Assembly (NCBI RefSeq): GCF_004361735.1
Contig: NZ_SNVV01000009.1
Coordinates: 1 to 64,000 of the forward strand
Reading direction: 5' to 3'
Source of the DNA: Azoarcus indigens
GTDB lineage: Bacteria; Pseudomonadota; Gammaproteobacteria; Burkholderiales; Rhodocyclaceae
DNA: 64,000 bases
The notes under the pieces are model-generated. The model had not been told where the DNA came from. It did not search any database and worked only from the letters and a program-made list of their open reading frames with translations. Made by a program: the position numbers and the translations under genes. Positions 44,289-51,122 of this stretch are shown here, piece by piece. Each line of letters begins with the position of its first letter. Positions within the stretch are counted from its first letter, which is position 1.

Positions 44289-45179
44289 ATGGTTGCTCAA
44301 GTTGCGAAGCTGCACCGGGTCCCCGCCAATCTCGGCGGCATGCTGCGGGTATTCGGCGGCTGGACCATTGTCCTCACCGGCTGCGCCTTGTTGGGGAATG
44401 AAGTACTGGGGCGGCTGAACGGCACCAACTCGCCGCTGCACGACGCGCTGCTCGGCGGCGCTATGGCCGGCGCCGCAACCGCGCTGGGCGCCGTGCCGAT
44501 GCTGGCAATGCGGCGCATCGGCGACGGCGTGCAAAGCGGCCTGCTGGGCTTCAGCGCCGGCATCATGCTCGCAGCCAGCGTGTTCTCGCTGCTGCTTCCC
44601 GGCCACCAGACCGCACTGGCGCAGGGCTACAGCGACACGAGCGCAACCCTGCTGGTGGCCCTCGCCATGACGACAGGCGCCGCGCTGCTGCTGGCCATGG
44701 ACCGCGCCCTGCCGCACACCCATGCGCCGGACTCGAAACGCTCCGCCACCGCTGTCTGGCTGTTCGTGTTCGCCATCGCAGTCCACAACATCCCGGAAGG
44801 CCTCGCCATTGGTGTGGCAGCGGGTACCGCGGGCAGCGGTAATGCGGTGGCAACCGGCATCTCGCTGCAGAACGTGCCGGAGGGGCTGATCGTTGCCATT
44901 GCCCTGGCCAGCGCCGGCTACACACGGCTATTCGCCTTCACCATCGCTGCGCTGTCCGGCCTGATCGAACCCGTTGCCGCCATTGCCGGTTCGGCCATGG
45001 TGTCGCTGTCCTCCGCGCTCCTGCCCTGGGGGTTGGCAGGCGCCGCTGGTGCGATGCTTTTCGTGGTCAGCCACGAGATCATTCCCGAGTCCCACCGCCG
45101 CGGCCATGAGACCCTCGCAACCAGCGGACTCATCGCCGGCTTCGCCGCCATGCTGCTGATGGACACGCTGCTCGGCTGA
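44289..45179 (+). CDS. ZIP-family metal transporter
   Basis: 296 residues from the ATG giving MVAQVAKLHRVP, preceded by AAAGGAG. Eight membrane segments with ZIP signature motifs: AIAVHNIPEGLAIGV in TM4 and ISLQNVPEGL in TM5, plus SHEIIPESHRRGHET in the later part; a short His-containing loop (LPHTHAP). Probable uptake of Zn2+ or another divalent cation. A 7-bp stem GCCCCCG/CGGGGGC (44251-44269) sits just before the ribosome site and could affect translation. An alternative TTG start at 44208 is less likely. Confidence 0.9.
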   Translation: MVAQVAKLHRVPANLGGMLRVFGGWTIVLTGCALLGNEVLGRLNGTNSPLHDALLGGAMAGAATALGAVPMLAMRRIGDGVQSGLLGFSAGIMLAASVFSLLLPGHQTALAQGYSDTSATLLVALAMTTGAALLLAMDRALPHTHAPDSKRSATAVWLFVFAIAVHNIPEGLAIGVAAGTAGSGNAVATGISLQNVPEGLIVAIALASAGYTRLFAFTIAALSGLIEPVAAIAGSAMVSLSSALLPWGLAGAAGAMLFVVSHEIIPESHRRGHETLATSGLIAGFAAMLLMDTLLG

Positions 45180-45213
45180 GAACGCGGGACGCTTCACCGT
45201 GGAAGCCGCCCAC

Positions 45214-45251
45214 AAAAGCAAAACGGGCGTCCTTGTAGAAGGACGCCCGTT
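45214..45251 (-). terminator. Terminator of the SRP RNA gene
   Basis: Perfect 13-bp stem AACGGGCGTCCTT/AAGGACGCCCGTT with a GTAG loop (45222-45251), followed on the minus strand by TTTTGCTTTTG. It ends the ffs transcript and can also stop reads from the ZIP gene. Confidence 0.88.
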
Positions 45252-45265
45252 CTTCGTGTTCGGGG

Positions 45266-45363
<98 letters not shown>

Positions 45364-45609
45364 CGGCGCGAATTGTAGCAGCTATCGCCAGCCGCGGGCG
45401 CCGCATGCTTGCGCTATCGCCTCGTCCGGTTTCCTCCAATGCTGTCGCAAAGATGACAGGCGAAACACATCACGCCCCCCAAGGTCACGCTGTGCCGCCA
45501 TTTGCGGCTGCCGCAGCAATGGCAAGGGGCTTGCTTCGAGGGCCACAAGAACGCGTCGCCCCTGTCTTCCGACGCGGATTTGTCGTCATCCACCTCGAAA
45601 GGAAACATC

Positions 45610-46143
45610 ATGTCCCGAATCGGCATCTTCTACGGCAGCAGTTCCGGCGTCACCAAGTCGGCGGCGGAAAAACTGGCGGAACTCCTGGGCGAAGATCGCT
45701 GCGACCTCTACAGCATGGAAGAGGACTTCGTCGATTTCGACGAAATGCTCGACTACGACTTCCTGCTGTTCGGCTGCTCCACCTGGGGCTCCGGCGAAGT
45801 CCAGAACGACTGGCGCGACCCGCTGCTGGACCTGGACAACGACAAGCCCGACTTCTCCGGCAAGACCATCGCGGTATTCGGCGCCGGCGACTACGTCTCC
45901 CACGGCGAGCAGTTCGTCAGCGCGCTGGGCATCCTGCATGACAAGTTCAAGGCCCGCGGCGCCACCCTGGTCGGCGCTTTCCCAACCGAGGGCTACACCT
46001 ACAAATACTCCTTCGCCGAGCGCGACGGCCAGTTCGTCGGCCTGCCCTTCGACGATGTGAACGAAGCCGACAAGACCGCCGAGCGCCTGGAGCGCTGGGT
46101 TGCCAGCCTGCAGGCAGTGCTGCCGGAAGCGGAAGAGGCCTGA
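45610..46143 (+). CDS. fldA: Long-chain flavodoxin
   Basis: 177 residues starting MSRIGIFYGSSSGVTKSAAE, the FMN phosphate loop. Further FMN contacts are FLLFGCSTWGSGEVQNDW and FGAGDYVSHGEQF, and TLVGAFPTEGYTYKYS gives the inserted loop of long-chain flavodoxins. One-electron carrier. Some relatives serve nitrogenase (NifF), but nothing here links it to nif genes. A terminator follows. Confidence 0.94.
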   Translation: MSRIGIFYGSSSGVTKSAAEKLAELLGEDRCDLYSMEEDFVDFDEMLDYDFLLFGCSTWGSGEVQNDWRDPLLDLDNDKPDFSGKTIAVFGAGDYVSHGEQFVSALGILHDKFKARGATLVGAFPTEGYTYKYSFAERDGQFVGLPFDDVNEADKTAERLERWVASLQAVLPEAEEA

Positions 46144-46185
46144 ACATCGGCTGAAGCCAGCCGCTGGTCCAGCTCGCCAGCGCGA

Positions 46186-46228
46186 AACGGGAGCCACGCC
46201 GGGAAACCGGCCGGCTCCCGTTTTTGTT
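46186..46228 (+). terminator. Terminator after flavodoxin
   Basis: Stem ACGGGAGCC...GGCTCCCGT closed by an inner CCGG pairing, followed by TTTTGTTTT. Confidence 0.88.
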
Positions 46229-46324
46229 TTCTGCCCTCGCCCGCCAACGGCCAGGCAAAACGGCTGGGCGTATACTTGCGGGGTCCCGCGCCCTCCCCCG
46301 GGGCCGCACCCAGACGGAGCCTCC

Positions 46325-47146
46325 ATGAACGCCCAAGACCTCTACCGGGCCCGCTACGGCGACCCGGCCTACGCCGCGCCCGAAACCTGGTCCCCCATCA
46401 TCGAGCACCTCCTCGGCCACCGCTCGGTGCGCAGCTATCTGCCCGACGCGGTGAGCGACGACCAGCTGAGCGCCATCATCGCCGCCGCCCAGTCCGCCGC
46501 CAGTTCCTCCAACCTCCAGGCCTGGAGCGTGGTCGCGGTGCGCGATCCGGCCACCCGTGCAGCGCTCGCCGACTGTGCCGGCGGCCAGGTCCACGTCAAG
46601 GAGGCGCCACTGCAGTTGGTGTGGCTCGCCGACCTCGCCCGCCTGGACCACCTCGCCCAGGCCAACCAGCGGCCGGCCGCCGGGCTGGACTACCTGGAAA
46701 TGTTCCTGGTAGGCGTCATCGACGCCGCGCTGGCGGCGCAGAACGCCGCGGCTGCCGCCGAATCGCTGGGCCTGGCCACCGTCTACATCGGCGGCATGCG
46801 CAATCAGCCGGAGAAGGTCGCCGAGTTGCTCAAGCTGCCGCCCAAAGTCGTTGCGGTGTTCGGCATGTGCGTCGGCACGCCGGACCCGGCCAAGCCGGCG
46901 GAGATCAAGCCACGCCCGCCGCAGTCGGTGGTGCTGCACCACGAAAGCTACACCCCGCTGGCCGCGCAGGATGCCGGCATCGCCGCCTACAACGACGCGA
47001 TGGCCGCCTTCTACAGCCGGCAGAACATGGACGTGCGTGGCACCTGGGCGGTGCATTCGGCCAAGCGCGTAGCCGGCCCGGAGAGCCTTTCTGGCCGCGA
47101 TCGCCTGGTCGAGGCGCTGCACAAGCGCGGCTTCCCGCTGAAATGA
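46325..47146 (+). CDS. NADPH-dependent nitroreductase-family oxidoreductase (NfsA-like)
   Basis: 273 residues from the ATG giving MNAQDLYRARYG. FMN-binding nitroreductase motifs: HRSVRSYLPDAVSDDQL, AQSAASSSNLQAWSV, and GLATVYIGGMRNQPE; the C-terminal extension (NMDVRGTWAVHSAKRV) is as in NfsA/Frp. Two-electron reduction of nitro compounds or flavins is expected. Physiological substrate unknown. Confidence 0.88.
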   Translation: MNAQDLYRARYGDPAYAAPETWSPIIEHLLGHRSVRSYLPDAVSDDQLSAIIAAAQSAASSSNLQAWSVVAVRDPATRAALADCAGGQVHVKEAPLQLVWLADLARLDHLAQANQRPAAGLDYLEMFLVGVIDAALAAQNAAAAAESLGLATVYIGGMRNQPEKVAELLKLPPKVVAVFGMCVGTPDPAKPAEIKPRPPQSVVLHHESYTPLAAQDAGIAAYNDAMAAFYSRQNMDVRGTWAVHSAKRVAGPESLSGRDRLVEALHKRGFPLK

Positions 47147-47222
47147 ACTTCGCCAGTTGAGCCCGGGGGCGGCGCCCGCCGCCCCGCATCCTTCCCCCCC
47201 GACTGCCGGCCCGACAATCGCC

Positions 47223-48632
47223 ATGCGCAAACGTGACAACACGCTGACCACCGACCAGAAAGCCCTCGCCGTCAATCTCGACAAGTTCAAGTACGGCTCC
47301 ATCGTCGAGATCGGCGCCGGCCAGGAGGTCGCCCGCCGTTTCTTCCAGGTCGGCGCTGCCGCCGGCACCATCGCAAAAACCATGTCCGCCTACGACATGG
47401 CGGTCAGTGACGACATCTACGGCCATGTGGACCGCTACGTCAGCCGCGCCCGGCTGATGCAGATGCTGGACAAGGAATTCACCCAGGTGGTGGATCGCCT
47501 GAGCGCCATCCGCCCGCGCAACACCACCTTCTTCGCCTACGCCGCCACTGTCACCGCGCGCAGCTTCAAGCAGAAGAACGAATGCCATGGCTGGATCGGC
47601 ATCCGCCTGCAGCTGCATCCGGGCGCGGCGCCCAGCGACATCGTGATGCACGTACGCATGCAGGACGACGACAACGCACTGCAGTCGGAGGCGCTCGGCA
47701 TCCTCGGCGTGAACCTCATCTACGGCGCCTTCTTCAACCACGACTATCCGGAATGGATCGTCGAAGGCCTGGGCGACAACCTCGGCTCCGACCGCATCGA
47801 GGTCGACCTCATCCACTTCTCCGGCCCCTACTTCGAGGAGGTGGAGAACCGGCTGATGAACCTGCACCTGATCCGCAGCTGGCTGACGCGAGCGGTGATC
47901 TTCAACCCGGCCGGCGAGGTGGTGGTGCCGGGCGAGTTGTTCTACCGCAAGCCGGTGATGGTCATCCGCGGCACCTTCAAGCCGGTCACCCGGGTGAACA
48001 TGGACATGATGCTGGCCGGCCGCCGCCAGTTCAGCCAGATCGCCGCGGTGGACGAGCAGGAGATCGTGTCCCTGGCCGAGATCACCATGAACACCCTGGT
48101 AAGCGGCGACACCTTGGACGGCGCCGATTTCCTCGCCCGCATGGATCTGCTCGCCTCCCAGGGCTACACGGTGATGATCTCGGACTACGTCCGCTTCTTC
48201 CGCCTGCGCGCCTACCTGCGGCGCTACTCGCAGAAGCCCATTGGCATCGTCCTCAGCGTGCGCGACCTGCTCGCCCTGTTCGACGAGAAGTACTACGACG
48301 GCCTGGAAGGCGGCATCCTCGAAGCCTTCGGCAAGCTCTTCCCGGACAACACCCACGTCTACGTCTATCCCTCGCGCCGGCGCGGCGAAAGCGAATTGAA
48401 GACATTGTCCAATGTGCCGGTACCGCCCCACCTGCGCCACCTGCTCGCCCACCTGATCGAAAACGGCAAGCTGATCGAGATCCAGCCGCTGGACATCGCC
48501 CACCTGGAAATCGATGCCAGCGAAGTACTCGCCGCCCTGCGCCACGGCCCCGGCGAGTGGGAGCAGGAAGTGCCGGATGAAGTCGTCCGCCTGATCCGCG
48601 AACGCCGGCTGCTGGGCTTCGACAGCGAATGA
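47223..48632 (+). CDS. Conserved protein of unknown function
   Basis: 469 residues, starting MRKRDNTLTTDQKALAVN. The N-terminal block KYGSIVEIGAGQEVARRFF and GAAAGTIAKTMSAYD looks strongly conserved-type sequence; similar openings, from memory, occur in Bacteroidetes and other proteobacteria. The EIGAGQ stretch superficially resembles a SAM/Rossmann glycine loop, but I do not trust that. No signal peptide, membrane helix or known catalytic motif is evident. Good codon use and length argue for a real cytoplasmic protein. It stands alone between the nitroreductase and a TonB-receptor remnant. Confidence 0.8.
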   Translation: MRKRDNTLTTDQKALAVNLDKFKYGSIVEIGAGQEVARRFFQVGAAAGTIAKTMSAYDMAVSDDIYGHVDRYVSRARLMQMLDKEFTQVVDRLSAIRPRNTTFFAYAATVTARSFKQKNECHGWIGIRLQLHPGAAPSDIVMHVRMQDDDNALQSEALGILGVNLIYGAFFNHDYPEWIVEGLGDNLGSDRIEVDLIHFSGPYFEEVENRLMNLHLIRSWLTRAVIFNPAGEVVVPGELFYRKPVMVIRGTFKPVTRVNMDMMLAGRRQFSQIAAVDEQEIVSLAEITMNTLVSGDTLDGADFLARMDLLASQGYTVMISDYVRFFRLRAYLRRYSQKPIGIVLSVRDLLALFDEKYYDGLEGGILEAFGKLFPDNTHVYVYPSRRRGESELKTLSNVPVPPHLRHLLAHLIENGKLIEIQPLDIAHLEIDASEVLAALRHGPGEWEQEVPDEVVRLIRERRLLGFDSE

Positions 48633-48637
48633 CTCCC

Positions 48638-48667
48638 GCCGTGGCTCCCCATGCAGGGAGCCACGGC
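48638..48667 (+). terminator. Hairpin after the unknown-function gene
   Basis: Perfect 12-bp stem GCCGTGGCTCCC/GGGAGCCACGGC with a 6-nt loop, 5 bp past the stop. No T-run follows, so it may be an RNA 3'-end stabiliser rather than an intrinsic terminator. Confidence 0.5.
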
Positions 48668-48816
48668 AGCAACTGCGGCACTTCGCATTGCACAGCATTA
48701 GTGAGAATGGCCACCATTCGTGAAAAATCGCTAACGCCCGTGCCGGGCGGCCCTCCTCATGGCCGACGCCGCCCTCCGCAGCTCACCTCCCTGTACGCCG
48801 ATCATCAGCGCTTTGA

Positions 48817-48954
48817 AAGACTGGCCGCGCCGCCGCGCTGAACATCCAGAACCTGTTCGACCGGCACTACTACTCCTTCATCCGCGCCAACTACTTCGCC
48901 AGCCACGTCGGCGAACCGCGCAACTTCCTGCTGACGGTGCGCGGCAAGTTCTAA
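48817..48954 (+). pseudogene. TonB-dependent receptor remnant (C-terminal strands only)
   Basis: After an in-frame stop at 48814, the frame reads ...AALNIQNLFDRHYYSF then RANYFASHVGEPRNF and LLTVRGKF with a stop at 48952. This is the last two or three barrel strands and terminal Phe of a siderophore-type TonB receptor. Nothing of the preceding 600 or so residues is present upstream. Probably a deletion relic, either local or left by mobile-element activity. The rest of 48668-49063 shows no gene. Confidence 0.8.
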
Positions 48955-49063
48955 GCCGGTGCGGGGCCTGCGGGCATCCTGGCCACAAGCGAAAACGGGT
49001 GGGAACGGGGCTGCCCCCCGAACCCATCCGTTCCGCTGTTCACTCCAGCGCCGAACCGCGGCC

Positions 49064-49495
49064 TTACTTGCGGCTGCGCTCCACCCGTTCCAGCTTGTGG
49101 ATCTGGCTCACCGGGCAATCCACCGGCATGCCGGTCGAATGAGCGCGGATGCGCTCCATGCGGCCGAAGATGCCGGCGGTGGTGGTGTAGCCGATGCGCT
49201 CCACATAGGCCAACTCGCGGCAGGAGATGGCAAAGCTCAGCAGGTATTCCCGGCCGGGGCCGTCTTCCACCTGGATGTGGTACTCATCGACGTAGTTCCA
49301 GCCGGACAGGCCGAAGCCCGGCACGGTGTTCACCGCCTCGCCCTGGCGATAGCCGAGCTTGAGCAGGCGCTGGTCCAGCGGCTCCGGTGCAATGTCCTCG
49401 CCCATGCCGGCGCAGGCACCGAGCAGGGTGCTGGCCGCCAGCAGGGCCAGCACGGGAAGACGGCCGGAAGCCGTGGGATGCGGTTTCTGAGTCAT
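49064..49495 (-). CDS. Lipoprotein, possibly DUF6491-like
   Basis: 143 residues. A lipoprotein signal peptide with lipobox LLGAC (PVLALLAASTLLGAC, about 14-28) is followed by a small beta-rich domain with Cys in FAISCRELAYVE and DCPVSQIHKLE. This pattern recalls the DUF6491 family, but I am not certain. Its start overlaps the cupin stop by 4 bp, so it is probably co-translated with the metal-response genes upstream. Confidence 0.7.
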   Translation of the reverse strand: MTQKPHPTASGRLPVLALLAASTLLGACAGMGEDIAPEPLDQRLLKLGYRQGEAVNTVPGFGLSGWNYVDEYHIQVEDGPGREYLLSFAISCRELAYVERIGYTTTAGIFGRMERIRAHSTGMPVDCPVSQIHKLERVERSRK

Positions 49496-49866
49496 GACGG
49501 AAACGCCTGTTCCAGCAGCTCGGTATCCTCATGCGCATAGGCCGGGCTGCAACAGCACAGGATGCTCAGCACCGCGTCCGGCCCGGCCTCCACCCGGTGC
49601 GGCGTGCCCGGCGGAATCAGCACGGTGTCGCCGACCGCGATCGGAAACACCGCCTCGCCCAGCGTCATCAGGCCGGAGCCGGCGGTGACGTGGTACAGCT
49701 CCTCGGTGCGCGAGTGGCGGTGCAGCAGCGTGCGGCCGCCCGGCGGCACCCGCGCCTCCGCCAGGCTCTGCGCCCGGTTGCCGTGGCGGGCGGGGTGCAT
49801 CAGCTCGCGGATCTCCGAGCCGTCCTTGGTGATGTAGGGCGGGCAGCCGGCGTAGGCCGTCTTCAT
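49492..49866 (-). CDS. Cupin-domain protein
   Basis: 124 residues. Cupin motif 1 (LLHRHSRTEELYHVTAGSG) and motif 2 (PPGTPHRVEAG) give the expected His/Glu metal ligands. The N-terminal KTAYAGCPPYITKDGSEIREL is family-like. Small single-domain cupins of this type bind a divalent metal; the substrate is unknown. Overlaps the MerR gene upstream and the lipoprotein downstream by 4 bp each, implying a three-gene unit. Confidence 0.85.
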   Translation of the reverse strand: MKTAYAGCPPYITKDGSEIRELMHPARHGNRAQSLAEARVPPGGRTLLHRHSRTEELYHVTAGSGLMTLGEAVFPIAVGDTVLIPPGTPHRVEAGPDAVLSILCCCSPAYAHEDTELLEQAFPS

Positions 49867-50300
49867 GCCGGGGCTCCGCGTTCATGGCAGGCGCAGGCCT
49901 CGCCGCGGGCGGCGCCGACCAGCTCCTGCAGGATGCCGCAGTCGCGCACCTGCAGATCCTCGTCGCAGTGCCGCCGCAGCGCGCTCAGCTGCCGCTCCAG
50001 CGCCTGCAGGCTGACGATGCGGGCGCGCACCCGGTCCAGCTGCGCCTCCACCAGGCGGTTGATGTCGCCGCAGGCGGCCTCCGGATGGTCGAGGAAATCG
50101 AGCAGGCGGCCGATGTCGGCCAGCGAGATGTCCAGCGCCCGGCAGTGGCGCACGAAGGCCAGCCGCTCCAGGTGGCTGGAGCTGTAGGCGCGGTAGCCGT
50201 TGTCGGCGCGCGAAGGGGGCGGCAGCAGGCCGGCCTTCTCGTAATAGCGGATGGTTTCCACCTCCACGCCGGTGGCGCGCGAAAGTTCGCCGATGCGCAT
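49863..50300 (-). CDS. cadR: MerR-family Cd(II)/Pb(II)-type regulator (CadR/PbrR-like)
   Basis: 145 residues from the ATG giving MRIGELSRATGV. MerR helix-turn-helix and YYEKAGLLPPPSR, then a dimerisation helix with the metal-binding cysteines EAACGDIN and LQVRDCGIL, and a Cys/His C-terminus (ACACHERG), the CadR/PbrR layout. It should activate the divergent efflux gene through the 19-bp-spacer promoter at 50346-50376 when metal binds. Symbol by family, not tested. Confidence 0.88.
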   Translation of the reverse strand: MRIGELSRATGVEVETIRYYEKAGLLPPPSRADNGYRAYSSSHLERLAFVRHCRALDISLADIGRLLDFLDHPEAACGDINRLVEAQLDRVRARIVSLQALERQLSALRRHCDEDLQVRDCGILQELVGAARGEACACHERGAPA

Positions 50301-50345
50301 TGCGCTCTCCCTGATCAAACAGACCGATGTTCCGACTATAGGCGC

Positions 50346-50376
50346 TTGACCCTGTAGTGGCTACAAGGTTTGCAAT
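50346..50376 (+). promoter_or_regulatory. MerR-type operator/promoter of the cation transporter
   Basis: TTGACC (-35, 50346-50351), a 19-bp spacer holding the imperfect dyad CTGTAG-TGG-CTACAAGG, and TGCAAT (-10, 50371-50376). The 19-bp spacing is the hallmark of MerR-activated promoters. Its position rules out the upstream in-frame ATG codons of the transporter. Confidence 0.9.
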
Positions 50377-50407
50377 GGCCGCATCGTCTTTTCTTCCGGA
50401 GTCCGCC

Positions 50408-51076
50408 ATGGCCTGCTGCAACGGCAACTGCGCCTCATCCTCCACCCCGCCCGCCGGCCCGCGCTATCGCCGGGTGCTGTGGATCGCCCTGGTCTTGAAC
50501 GCGGCGATGTTTCTCGTCGAGATCGTCGGCGGCATGCGCTCCGGCTCGGTCTCGCTGCTGGCGGACGCGGTGGATTTCGCCGGCGACGCCGCCAACTACG
50601 GCCTGTCGCTGGCGGTACTGGGCATGGGGCTGAGGTGGCGCGCCCGCGCCGCGCTGGTGAAGGGCCTGACCATGGGCGCCTATGGCGTGCTGGTGCTGGG
50701 CAAGACGGCCTGGAACCTGGCTGCCGGCGACGTGCCGGAGCCCTACACCATGGGCGCGGTGGCCATCCTGGCGCTGGCGGTGAACGTGGCAGTGGCGGTG
50801 ATGCTCTACGCCTGGCGCGAGGGCGACGCCAACATGCGCTCGGTGTGGCTGTGCAGCCGCAACGACGCCATCGGCAACCTGGCGGTGGCCGCCGCCGCGC
50901 TGGGCGTGTTCGGCACCAGCCAGGCCTGGCCGGACCTGCTGGTGGCCGCCATCATGGCCGCGCTGGCGCTCACCGCCGCGGTGACGGTGGTGCGGCAGGC
51001 GCGGCAGGAGCTGGCCTCGCTGAAGACGGCACCGGCGGCGGGTACGGTGCAGCTGGTCAGGTCGCGGCAGCTCTAG
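50408..51076 (+). CDS. Cation diffusion facilitator-type transporter, short form
   Basis: 222 residues, starting MACCNGNCASS, a metal-binding-looking N-terminus with three cysteines. Six membrane segments; the CDF metal site is seen in SLLADAVDFAGDAANYG (TM2) and CSRNDAIGNLAV (TM5). There is no cytoplasmic C-terminal CDF domain, so it is shorter than CzcD/FieF. Divergent from the CadR-like regulator, so export of Cd2+, Pb2+ or Zn2+ is likely. Confidence 0.87.
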   Translation: MACCNGNCASSSTPPAGPRYRRVLWIALVLNAAMFLVEIVGGMRSGSVSLLADAVDFAGDAANYGLSLAVLGMGLRWRARAALVKGLTMGAYGVLVLGKTAWNLAAGDVPEPYTMGAVAILALAVNVAVAVMLYAWREGDANMRSVWLCSRNDAIGNLAVAAAALGVFGTSQAWPDLLVAAIMAALALTAAVTVVRQARQELASLKTAPAAGTVQLVRSRQL

Positions 51077-51122
51077 GGCAGACAACAGTCTGCACGGCAG
51101 AAGGCGAGCCCCTTTACCGCCC

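Noticed and set aside
50357..50407. Upstream ATG/in-frame extension of the CDF transporter
   Set aside because: It overlaps the MerR-type promoter spacer and -10 box, so it would not be on the transcript.
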